Of a stretch of 64,000 bases of DNA, positions 10,373 to 20,855 are shown in pieces. Source of the DNA: Chiua virens (taxonomy: Eukaryota > Basidiomycota > Agaricomycetes > Boletales > Boletaceae). The translations under genes were made by a program, and so were the position numbers. Within the stretch, counting starts at the first letter, position 1, and every line of letters starts with the position of its first letter. The notes beneath the pieces were generated by a model that searched no databases, was not told where the DNA came from, and worked only from the letters and a program-made list of their open reading frames with translations. Location: positions 620,001-684,000 of the forward strand of contig JAHNUO010000007.1 of NCBI GenBank assembly GCA_019787685.1. The letters run 5' to 3'.

Positions 10373-12428
10373 ATGGCATACGTTGGCGGCCAAAAGAAGG
10401 CTCTTTTGATCGCCATCAAGGAAAACAACGTGCCAGGTTTTGCTAAACTCTGTCACGCTCACCGGGACGTCAAGGAGTTGAAACAGCTTTTGATAGGTAT
10501 TTTCAAGCACATGTTTACTTTCCTCAGACTGCGTTATGCTGATCGGTCCTTGTAGAGGATCCCTTTGGATACCCAGAATGCGATATCACGTTGATGATCG
10601 ACCACAAGTCCGTTTCGAGCGAACTTTGGCCCACCAAGACAAACATCGTGAGTTCCCACTGGCAACATTTCCAGCGACTCGGTGGACTGACTATTTGTCC
10701 CCCCGAAGCGGAAGCAAATATTCCGATTCGTCAAAGGTGTTTCTGCTGGAGATCATCTTTTCTTTTACTGTCAGAAATATCCTACCTAGTTATTGCTCTC
10801 ACGTTCTAATATCCGAAAACGACAGATTCAGGTCATGGCCACCAGGTGACCTGCAACCATCACACCGAACCAGATGGGTTGGACGAGGGTAAGTTTGTGC
10901 CTCCTTTAAGTTCGGTCAATCGTTCACATTGTGAACTAGTGATATACACCTGCAATAAGAAACAAATCATGGACAATGTGATTAATTCTACGCGTGCTTT
11001 CTCGTAAAAACGGTTGACCATTCTCATAGGATCTCAAAAAATGGCTTGTCAATCCACTCCCACCCGGCTGCAAATTATTTGTTCGTTGTTTTGTTACTGC
11101 CCTATAAGTCATGTTAATTGAGATCCACAGGCATTATGGGACTCGTGCCACTCTCAGACGATCCTCGGTGGGTTACTCGCTGTTGGTTGATACACCGCTC
11201 AGTGCTTATTTTCCTGAAAGACCTTCCGCATACCAGCTGTAACGAGCCAGAACACAGGCGACATGTATCATGGGATCGCGAAGCCGGTCTTACGACAATG
11301 CTTTTGCGAGGTTCGTGGTATTGAAAATTCTGGTTAGCTTCAAACTAACAATGCTGTCCAGCCGTTCCAAAACGCTTCTGTACGTCTGATGTGAGGTCCT
11401 TTAACGTCATCAGCACTCAGACTGTATGTCTAGGGAAGAACGTCGGCGTATCACAGGTCCGTAGGAATGCGGCGGCTACCATTCCGCCCGAAGTACTTCG
11501 AGGGCGACCGGTTTCTCGAGCTTCAGTATCGATTACTGCTCTCTCTTCTGGGAGCTCGCCAACCTCAAGATTTATTCCCCTCTCCATGGATCTGAATCGT
11601 GTCCTTTCCCCCCTCTCTCTCTTCGAATGCAATGGAATATGCTCTCTGCCAACAGAAAATGACACGCAATCTGCTCATGTCGTGAGTAATGACACTCGTC
11701 CATTCGGCTCAGCTCACTATAGGTTATAGATCTCCTTGTCTGCTTGCAAAGATGACGAGTCAGCTGTTGACGAGTGTTGTAATGGACAAGTCAGATCCGT
11801 CACCAGGGTACTAGTATATTGCAGACTCGTGAGGATTATAACTGACCTCTGGAAAAGTTTTTTATAGGTCATATGAGTGAGCTTCGGAAACAAATTATAC
11901 TATTTTTCATCTACTCATCTTCCTCCAAAGGGGAGAACCCCAAATCGACATTGCGCGAATTGTTGATGGCCGTCAGGTTCGTTGCCAAGCTATTTCGCTG
12001 GTGATCACATTTTCATGGTCTCAGTCCAATTAGGCAAGGCGTTGATGAGATTACTGCGGAACGCCTGAAACGGGATGCGGAGACGAAGGTGATTTCTCGG
12101 CAAGCTACATTTGCTAGCGAGACGAGAATCCAGACGAAGTGGATTCCTCAGCCTCCCCGCCGGACGACTATCATCAACATGGAAGAGTACTTCAATTTCA
12201 CACCGTCGAGGAATATCAAAGGTGAAAACGAGAATGATTACTCTCAGAAACCGAGTGTGCGTCCCCTGTTTGCTATTGTAACATGGATGCCCATTCTCAC
12301 TCCGGCTTTTTTTTTGGACAGTACTCTAGTCATTATCGACTGGTGAGCATACGATGTACTACTGCATCAGAATACTGCTAATCACTCTTCTATGCGATTA
12401 GAATCTTGACGAACCTGTCGATCTCTGA
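10373..12428 (+). CDS. Caspase-fold (peptidase C14-like) protein, copy 1
   Basis: First of three tandem paralogues. The N-terminus GGQKKALLIAIKEN is the first beta strand of the caspase fold, followed by HAHRDVKELKQLL and the DITLMID strand. The catalytic His lies in GDHLFFYYSGHGHQ and the catalytic Cys in ALWDSCHSQ (about 11142-11170), so the dyad is complete. A later acidic block (SLSACKDDE) and the region LRELLMAVRQGVDEI correspond to the p10-like part. The C-terminus after the last intron (NLDEPVDL) matches the position of DLTRKISL in copy 2. Exon 1 ends at 10496 with a normal GT donor, exactly where copies 2 and 3 have GC. The predicted protein is longer than copy 3 because of a Ser/Thr-rich insert (about 11390-11680). 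Metacaspase-related proteins are usually Arg/Lys-specific proteases in fungal cell death, but the activity and substrate here are unknown. Exon borders in the second half are approximate. Confidence 0.75.
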
Positions 12429-13956
12429 CACTATTTTTCCCCCGGAATTGGATACCCCATATTTTTGTCTGCATTCAAGCGCGCATAATGCTCTATACCA
12501 CAACAGTTATCTATACATACCCCATGATGACCACTTATTGTGATCTCTGCACTGCTTTATCCTGACACTGTTGGTCGCCACGCCTGCATACGAAAATTGT
12601 GGCTGTATTGCAATGCATTGCCCTGCAACATCATCTCGAAACATAATACTTGCCAATGAATATTTGAATAATCACTCTTTAAATTGTTTGCCACTGCCAA
12701 TGGCAAGACGAGACTTGAAAGATCGGAAGACCGTCGTTTCATTGCCCGATTCCGTTCTGAGCGAACCGTTGTTTTTCTATGTTTTCTATTAGAAAGTTCA
12801 TTTCAGCATTTGCAGAATTCGCTTAAGGGTCCTATGGAAATTTCGGGTGGAAGAATGACGTCCAAAGGGCTTGACAAGAGGTATCAATGACACTGCCGCT
12901 ACAGCAGCCTCATTTAACCTGTGTTCTCGGACGCCCTTAGAATCGAGAGAAATATCACAACAGGGGCCGAACACCGTGACGGTGAAGCGGCATCAGACTA
13001 GTACTTGGCCCCGATATTGGCACTAGATGGGCCATCAGCTGGCCGATTTGTTGTCGTCGTTTGCAGGCGGTCTGCAGAAAAACTAATTCTCATATTGAAC
13101 CTCCGAGTCGTCGGATCTAGTGAATCGCTCCTCAAGTAAGAAAAAGGAGCTACCGGCTTAGCACTTAGCGCTTAGCCCTGAGAGGCTTCCGGCGACAAAA
13201 TCTCAAGCAGTTGCCGGTCCCGGCTCGGGTTCTATGGGTGGCCCATCCAAATCCGTCTTTTCCCTCTTGCCATTGAGTATTCGAATAGTTCGATTCTAAA
13301 ATTCAGGTACGTACGAGTCAGCACAGCGTTCGGGTGACTTTCACCAGCTTTGGATTAATTCTAAGCGGAAGTTCGAATCGTGACCAGTTCAGGATATACT
13401 GTACAGTCTTACTAACTTACGTATACTATCACTCACCGCTTTTTTTGTGTCAATAGCTCGTCAGCGAAGTCAGCTTCATTGTTTCCCACTTGTCGGCTGT
13501 GTCACCCTAGGCACTCCGCGACAACTGAACGGATTGGGCCAACTGTGTTTGCATTGTTAACCACAGGCTGGTATGCAGTACCCGCCTGTCCCTCATGGCG
13601 CTCACCTAGTAAGAGTCTACCGGATTGTCAATTTGCTGTTGACGACGCGGGCTGTGGTGACATCAGGCCCGGCGGCGACGACGTTCTCCCGTACCCGACG
13701 ACGCTAACCCCACCTCAAACCACCAGCACCTCTTCCTCGTGTTTCGATTGGCATGCACCGCTCAATCCACTATGATCACAGCTGCTGTGTGTCGACTGGC
13801 CCCTCAGGCGGCTGTACCTCATGGATCGTGACGATTTAAAGGTGCTAGTAGGACCCGCTTGTTTCCCTAAAACTTTAATCCCCCGAGCCAAGCCGAAATC
13901 GTATTCTCAACCTCGTTCATTCCTTTCTGGTTGTTCGCCTCTCCATTGTCGTCAAG
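12429..13956. other. Intergenic stretch between caspase-fold genes 1 and 2
   Basis: This 1.5 kb has no recognisable gene. Short open frames (12571-12890, 13479-13775) look random. Near 13150-13180 there is a small local repeat (TTAGCACTTAGCGCTTAGC). The last 130 bp are pyrimidine-rich and should be the promoter of copy 2. Confidence 0.4.
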
Positions 13957-15726
13957 ATGGCTCCAATCAAACCTCTGGGGAAGAAAAGAGCCCTTCTCGT
14001 TTCTATCCAGCATGTCCGTTGTAAAGTTGGGACTAGGTTCAGCGACCTTCGTTTCGCTCACCGAGATGTCAAAGCGTTCCGTGAGCATCTTATAGGCACG
14101 TGCCATTCACTTCCTGGATCTGTTTGATCGATCTCACCATTGAATGATCGTATTGTGACTCAGCTACCCGCGGCTATCACGAGGATGATATCATTCTCAT
14201 GATGGACGTTAGAAGCCACCCAGAAGATCTCTGGCCGACTCGCAGCAGGATCGTACGTCCCATTACTTTCTAAGCGGAGTCTTCCTTCTCAATCTTTAGT
14301 AGTTGCGGCAAATGGATCGTCTGACACGCGACGTTCCCGAGAATTGTCACATCTGCTTCTATTGTAAGTCGTGCAGCTTGATGCGGGAATGGCATGGTAG
14401 TAACGTAAGATCGCAGTTTCCGGTCACGGTCTAGAAGAAGTAGGACATGGTCGTGCAAGTATGAGAGCCGACGGTCGGGATGGTGGCAAGTGGTGCCGTT
14501 GCTGAGGTCGTGATGCCTGTTGCTCAATTTACTTCAGAAATCGTGTGTGCCGATGGAAACCTATCTTCGATCATGTACGTTGAAGTGACTCTGGGTCTTG
14601 ATATCATTGACCTCATTTCTTCCAGACTCTTCATGATCGTCTTGTCGTGCGACTCAAAAGGGTGAAGGATTCGAAATTGTTTGTGCGTGTGCTTGGCACG
14701 AGCGAGTACTCTCGCTGACTCTGTTTCTAGGCACTCCTCGATTGCTGTCACTCTGAAAGCTTACTAAGTATGTCTCGCGGATCACCTTAACGATCTCTGC
14801 ACTACTTATGCAGCGTCCTTTCATTTTCAGATCCGCGGAAGATTGATGGAGCAACCATGTATTCGAGAGAATGGCGTGTTGGGCCTGGCCAGTTGTTCAT
14901 AGGTCACTTTCCCAAGCCGCCCAACATTACAACTCAAAACACTGATTTCTATATCTCGCAGATCTTGTCATCATTATCGTCAATCTTTGTATGTATTCTC
15001 TCAATAGATACCGGACTGGAGTTTCTGAGGTACCACAGTGAAATTGTGTAAAAAATGCCGCAGGAAATACCGCAATATTTCACCGCCCCCAAGACGAGCC
15101 AGCAGTGGGTGGCGCGGGCCTCCGGCATCGAAAACCGAAGAAGTGGGAGAGCTCAGTGTGGTACGTACTTGAGGGGAGGTCTCTGCGTGGGTCTTTGAAT
15201 TCACAACTTTTACCAGATTTGTTTGTCTGCTTGCAGGGAAGGACAAGAAGCGCACGACGATTGCGAACGAGAGCTGACATTTACAAAGGTAAAGTCTTGA
15301 GCGTCGTCATGTTTCCATGCTAACGGTCCCCTGCTCTCCAAGTGTTTCCTGGATGTTATAAAGAGAAAACCTAACATTACATGGACGGAGCTTCGCGATT
15401 CACTCAAGTGGGTGGTTTCGAGAATTTTGCATTCGTCTATACTTAGCTGCTGCAATTTTTCAGGCAACTGGTCTCAGAGATTCAAGCGAGATACGAGGAA
15501 AAATGGCTGGAGGGGTTGATCGATGAAACCTACGAATGTTGGGCACAAGAGCCCCGCGTGAGTACTTGTTCTGATCTTGGTCTTAGCGTTTTCTTTGCTC
15601 AATCGGACACAGTTCTCTACCAGTTCCCACGCGGTATGTGTACTAGCAGTGTTCGGATATCACGTCAGATGGGCTGACCGTTGCGTGTATTGTCTGTAGG
15701 ATTTGACCAGAAAGATAAGCCTTTGA
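13957..15726 (+). pseudogene. Caspase-fold protein, copy 2 (frame-broken paralogue)
   Basis: It aligns exon by exon with copy 3. It starts MAPIKPLGKKRALLVSIQ, keeps FAHRDVKAFREHL, the catalytic His in SGHGLEE, the catalytic Cys in ALLDCCHSES and the C-terminus DLTRKISL (stop 15724-15726). Intron 1 (14096-14163) has a GC-AG border shared with copy 3. Two things break the frame. Exon 5 (around 14551-14568) lacks one base relative to copy 3 (GATGGAAACC against GATGGGAAGCC), which leads to a TGA at 14663-14665, before the Cys. The donor of the exon ending near 15163 also has the wrong phase for the next exon, where copy 3 has a good donor. If translated as it stands, a fragment with the His but no Cys results. 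A recent pseudogene is likely; an assembly error is possible for the first break. Confidence 0.65.
14096..14163 (+). other. GC-AG intron 1 of caspase-fold copy 2
   Basis: The exon border reads ATAG followed by GCACGT and ends in CTCAG. A GT donor inside the same stretch (CACGTGCC) would put the next exon out of frame. Copy 3 has the same donor hexamer, phase and position, while copy 1 has GTATTT there. Confidence 0.7.
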
Positions 15727-17215
15727 GAATGACTGTAATTATTATACCCAAGGATCAAGATACCCCTTGTTCAAGTGCACATAGACTTCAATACCGATCA
15801 TGGACTCGGACTTGCATTTGGACTGAACTCTCCCTCCCACCCTGTTTTTATTTTTACGATACTATGACACCCATACCACATTTAGGCATACTGCCAAAAC
15901 AACAACCCCGGACACTCCTTGAGGACTAAAAAATAGTATTTTTGGTAGGAGGCTTGACATACGCGTGACATTCAGAGCACGACCATTCGAGAACATCATT
16001 CTCACATTTGCACATTCTGGAATAATTCGGTTTGTATGATCATCGATCAATATTCAATGATCAACGTGTTTGCATGTTGTATCAGAGCGTGCCGGCAATT
16101 CCCTAGATTCTGAAACTTCGCCCGGCGGGTTCTTGGCAGACGAGCGCTTATCGATTGTTACAATCTCAGCCTGTTCTCACGTCTCTCGTATTCAGTGATG
16201 GCCCACCCCCCTACTAGGTCCAGAGCCATCGACAGAAACTCAATGACAACAGTTCTTCTTTTCCACCCGCCGTACGGGCTTTCGCACAAACCAATCCCAA
16301 CACTGCGCTGCAGAGGTACCATCGACATGTACATTGGAGACGTGTGTCCATAAAAGCGTAGAAGGGCGGGCTTTTTTTTTCCCGCTTGGCAGGCTGACAC
16401 TGCACAAATTTGAACAGCTTCGGGGCACATGCAGTGACGCGTGCATTGCCCTTGACGTGATTATCGTATCTTGTGTGATTCTCTCCATTATTCTACTTTT
16501 GATGATTTCATGACCGACGAGTCTGGCAGGACTCGGGGCCCAACGTTCCACGACCAACGTGCAAGCTACAGCATGCCACAGCACGGCGTTGAGTCGGTGT
16601 ATCCAAGGGGCGGTGACCCACATTGTAACAAATTCTAGAAATTTACCCGTTCAAGCCGTCCAAGACTTCACCACCTTCCCTCCGCTCCTCTGCGGGAATT
16701 CCGTATGCCACCAACATCGCCAGAATTCCCGTGGAACATTTTCATCCCCTGGATCTAGCTGAACAGAATCAACGCATTACTGAGGCGGAACTTTCCGCGG
16801 CATGTAACATGCGGCAGCGGTGGATGGCCAAGGCTGGTGCGCCATGCTTTATCCGCCTGCCTCACGATCGCAGTGCGCAGCCCTCAATCCGTGAAGCCTT
16901 AACGTTCAACTTCGCGCCTTTTGGGGGGTTTTTTTTTTCTTCGCTAAAAAATAAACACAGGTTTTTTTCCGCACTTTCCGCGACCTTTTCCAACTCGTCA
17001 GGAATTCACTGCGTTGTGCTGTAAACTGGTTCTTTGCCGACGGGATAAAGCACGGAGGATGACGCCAACTCATTTTCCCCCTCGAACGTCTTGCACACAC
17101 AACTTGCCCACGTCTCGCTCGAAAATAATCAGAGCCTTTCGGAGTAGGAGAACGTCGACTTGAACTCACAACCAACTCAACGCATTCAGCATTTCAATAC
17201 ATCCCTCCCATCGCT
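15727..17215. other. Intergenic stretch between caspase-fold genes 2 and 3
   Basis: This 1.5 kb contains no recognised gene. It has long T and A runs (for example TGGGGGGTTTTTTTTTTC around 16921) and open frames on both strands near 16158-16762 without similarity to anything I know. The segment just before 17216 should be the promoter of copy 3. Confidence 0.4.
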
Positions 17216-18960
17216 ATGGCTGCTTCCTTTAATTCTCCAGGGAAAAAGATGGCGCTCGTCATTTCAATACGGCGCGTCCAGGCTAAAGATGAGTCCAAGT
17301 TCACCGGTCTAGATGACCTCGACTTCGCACATCGAGATGCGAAAGCATTTCGTGACTATCTCATAAGCACGTGCCATTCACTTCCTGGATCTGCTTGATC
17401 AATCTCAACTGACGATCTTGCTGTCACTAGATGTTCGCGGGTACAATTCGTATGATGTCATTGTCATGATGGATGTTAAGGGTTATCCCAAGCATCTCTT
17501 GCCGACTCGCAAGAATATCGTGAGTCCCTTTCCTTTCCATGCGGCGCTTTTCTTTTTAAATCCTTTGTAGTTGGAACAAATAGACAAATTGACCAGCAAT
17601 GTTCCTGAGAACTCTCAAATTTGCTTTTACTGTAAGTTGCCTATATCCACGTGGGATTAACCCGGTATAGACGTAAAGCTTCGCAGTCTCAGGGCACGGC
17701 TTAGACGAAGATGTCAGCTCTGATCGCGAGCTGAAGAGAGCCAACGGCCGAGACGATGGTAGTAGCCTCGTTCCTTGTACTCGCCCGTGCGCTCAAGTTA
17801 CCTATCAGAGATAGTCTCCGCGGATGGGAAGCCCATTCTTGACCATGTAGGTGGCTTCAGGTCCAGCTGTTCTTAATCTGATAAGCATCCATCAGATCCT
17901 TCATGATCGCCTTATAACGCCACTCGAAAGCGTGAAAGGCTCAAAATTGTTTGTGCGTGGGCTTGACACGAGTCATATCCAGTTTGCAAACTTTATCAAT
18001 AGACACTCTTTGATTGCTGCCACTCCGAAAGCCTATTAGGTATGTATGTAGGGACCTGTGGATCAATTTCATGATCGCCACACTGCTTCTCTGACCCGCC
18101 TTTTGGTAGATCTGCAGCTGGGCGACGGACCCAATATTTACTCGAAACCATGGGTTATTGGCGCCGGTCAGCTGTACAAAGGTCAGTCTTGGCTAGTGGA
18201 TATTCCAATCTGAGCACTAACTTTTGAGATTCTGCAGATGTTGTTACAGTCGTGTGCAACCTGTGTAAGTTGTCTCTTGGTGCCTGTGGGGTCGAAAACA
18301 CTCTTAACGTACGATAGTGAAATTGCGCAGGAAAAACAGCGCGAAATACCGCGACATTCCACCGCTTCCAAGACGAACCACTAGCAGGTGGAGCATTCCT
18401 CTGCCACCGAAGAAGACTCAGGCGGCGGGAAAACTCCGTGTAGTATGTGCCAAGTACTATGGCGTTTTTTCAGCGAATGAACTTCTGCTAGATATGCTTG
18501 TCCGCCTGTAGAGATTCGCAGGAAGCGCATGACGATTGTGAGCGGAAATTGACATTCACAAAGGTGCGATTTTTGAATAATGTCCGAGTCATACCATGGA
18601 CTTATCTTATTTCAAGTGTTTCATGGACGTTATTGCGGCGAACCCCGATATCACCTGGACCGTCCTTCTCGATAGGCTCAAGTGCGTGGATCTCTGCCTT
18701 GGACACTCCCATTGCAGAAGTGACCGTTGATTAGGGTTTTGATCTCGGAGATACAGGCGAGGTGCGAGGAAACGCGTCATGAACATTGGACACAGGATCC
18801 GAGGGTGAGTGTTCGAAGCTGTTCCCCAGCGTTCTCTTCACTGAGCGATTCAAATATTCAGTATTCTACTAGCCCCTGTGTGGTACGTGTATCGTCGATG
18901 CACTACTCTACCCGTTGTTTACTTTGTCTGTAGAACTTGACCCGGAAAGCCACATTTTGA
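17216..18960 (+). CDS. Caspase-fold (peptidase C14-like) protein, copy 3 (324 aa, 15 exons)
   Basis: Exons are 17216-17366, 17431-17519, 17571-17631, 17687-17758, 17809-17846, 17896-17952, 18003-18039, 18110-18181, 18238-18264, 18318-18453, 18512-18563, 18617-18681, 18735-18804, 18862-18882 and 18934-18960. They sum to 975 nt in one open frame. The protein starts with a strand (KKMALVISIRRV), then FAHRDAKAFRDYL, the DVIVMMD strand, the catalytic His in FYVSGHGLDED and the catalytic Cys in TLFDCCHSESLL. C-terminal parts are CFMDVIAANPDITW, a helical stretch and NLTRKATF. There is no prodomain, zinc finger or transmembrane segment, so it is a bare caspase-like domain in the type I metacaspase size range. 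The first intron has a GC donor. Small exons of 21-38 nt are frequent. Function in fungal regulated cell death is inference from the family. Confidence 0.85.
17367..17430 (+). other. GC-AG intron 1 of caspase-fold copy 3
   Basis: The exon ends CATAA, the intron starts GCACGT and ends CACTAG, giving a 64-nt intron that keeps the frame into NVRGYNSYDV. The donor hexamer and the following bases (GCACGTGCCATTCACTTCC) are shared with copy 2. Confidence 0.75.
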
Positions 18961-19191
18961 TCCTGCCAACACCGCATTTTCGACTTCAAGTTGCCTTGGT
19001 ACTTATTCATGGACTGTATGATACCCCAATACCCATATACCCAGGATACATATTTATTGTGTATCTCTTGGCACCAACGAACCATTTGCACTATTTTGGG
19101 AGTCTTTTAGAAGGATGTGGTTTGCAGGCTAACATGCAGTAGAAACTTAATAGATGATATGACCAGTGTCCCCATCTTCGAAAGACGATGG

Positions 19192-19764
19192 CTAGAAGCT
19201 CGGAGGCCCGACAGTTATGCTACTAAAGCCCAATCTCTTCAGTGAACGTCGTAGCCAACCAACACCTTCCCCCTCGACTGGATGCGTTAGAATAGCACTT
19301 CCACGAAAACGACCCCTCGCAAAATCCACGACTGGTCGGTAGTACGTCCCGACGATACCCCTGCAATCAAGATTATGAAAGCAATCATGATAAAGACAGG
19401 AAGCTCACCAAAGTACGCCTTGGAGCAGGGGCATCATGACTTGGTCGCGAAAGGTGATATAGGCGATTTGCCCCCAGTCCACTCGGACTATTTGTTGCGA
19501 GGAATTGATCAATGGCATTGCGTGTGTGGATGCTGTGAATTCGGCGTCGGGTTGGACCCCGACCTTTTCCCTCACATCTTGTGCAATCGGCTCGACGTGG
19601 ATGCAACCCTGTATGCGCTTCAAGTACACTTGTTCAAACCGAAGGTCTGGAATGGGTAGACGTGTGCGTGCAGGAGACTCCTGATGCTCAAAGTGCTCGA
19701 TGTCGTAGGCATGGAAGGGATAGTCTGGTGGGACGTGGATGTACTCATGCGAGTCGCTGGCCAT
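19192..19764 (-). CDS. ATG43/DUF1770-family protein (174 aa)
   Basis: Two exons, 19764-19409 and 19360-19192, give 174 residues. The protein begins MASDSHEYIHVPPDYPF and has the family core LPIPDLRFEQVYLKRIQ followed by VDWGQIAYITFRDQVMMPLL and a short hydrophobic stretch ending QGVLWGIVGTYYRPV. The C-terminal tail is basic. I recall this core as Pfam DUF1770, now named after the fission-yeast mitophagy receptor Atg43, an outer mitochondrial membrane protein. The membrane segment near the C-terminus agrees with that location, but mitophagy function in basidiomycetes is inference. Its start codon lies only 55 bp from that of the divergent GPI12 gene. Confidence 0.7.
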
Positions 19765-19819
19765 TGTCAGAGTCGTTGTCGGCAGTTCCCGACTGAGCTT
19801 ATTGGTCTCACACACTACC

Positions 19820-20773
19820 ATGTTGCCGTGGTTGTTTGCACTGCTGATCTTGTTGCTTTCCTCACTGTACTTTCCGTCTCATTCCAATACCCATGTCTTG
19901 CTCGACGATGCCGACGAAAATACCACCTCTCGTGTACTCCTGTTGACTGCACATCCCGATGATGAGTGTCTCTTCTTTGCACCAACCGTGTTGGCTCTTC
20001 AAAACCACCCAACGCCTCCGGAGATATATTCATTGACAATGTCCATCGGAAATGCAGATGGCCTCGGGAAGACGAGAAGAGAAGAGCTGCGACAGAGTCT
20101 GGGCGTGATGGGTATCGACCACGACAAGCATTGGGTCGTTGACCATCCGTAAGGCTATCGTCGAACGTATTTGACCGTTCTCTGACCAGTGGGTTCACAG
20201 CATGCTCCAAGACAACATCACGGTGCAATGGGACCCTTCTGTCATCGCGGTCGTGCTTGCGCCATACGTGGTGAACAACCAGATCACTACCGTACGTCGC
20301 TCTCTTTAGCGTGCCATGGTAACCTATCGACGCCCTCTATTTAGATTTTGACCTTTGATGCTCAAGGCATTTCCTATCATCCAAACCATTATTCGTTGCC
20401 GTTCGGTGCTTCCCATCTCGTCAATACTTTGCGGTCAAGGGTATCTGAGACCCCATCTGTGCCGGTACCTCGGGTGTTCAGCCTTGTCACTGTACCCGTC
20501 CTTCCGAAATATGTTGGCCCTCTTGCACCTCTTGCGAGTCGCCTCAGTCTGGTATGGGAGCGGATTCTATCTCGCTTTGTGCCAAGTGACAAGAACCCGC
20601 GAGCCATATTTACGTCCGGCTTCAAGGAATATGTGACAGCCGTGCACGCGATGCGAAAGCATGTATCCCAGCTGGAATGGTTCCGCTATCTCTATGTGAC
20701 GTTCTCGAGATATATGTGGGTCAATGAATGGGTGGAAGTTAGGCCATCCGATGTCGTTGTAGATAAAACATAG
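19820..20773 (+). CDS. GPI12: N-acetylglucosaminyl-phosphatidylinositol de-N-acetylase (PIG-L, 282 aa)
   Basis: This ER-bound enzyme removes the acetyl group from GlcNAc-PI, the second step of GPI-anchor synthesis. Exons 19820-20148, 20201-20291 and 20345-20773 sum to 283 codons with the stop. An N-terminal signal anchor (MLPWLFALLILLLSSLYF) is followed by the PIG-L zinc and catalytic motif LLTAHPDDECLFFAP at about residues 40-55. The block SIGNADGLGKTRREELRQSL and the third motif FDAQGISYHPNH are also in place, so the metal ligands (His, Asp, His) are intact. The C-terminal part carries hydrophobic stretches and ends in a basic/acidic tail. The length fits fungal Gpi12. It is divergent from the ATG43-like gene and 82 bp upstream of the Nup96 gene. 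Confidence 0.93.
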
Positions 20774-20855
20774 TAGTGTAGTTGACAAACAATTGTGCTT
20801 GTTTGGTTGGTGTGAGGTTTGAGTTTCGTGTGTTGTTCCTCGGTCCCTTGGAATC

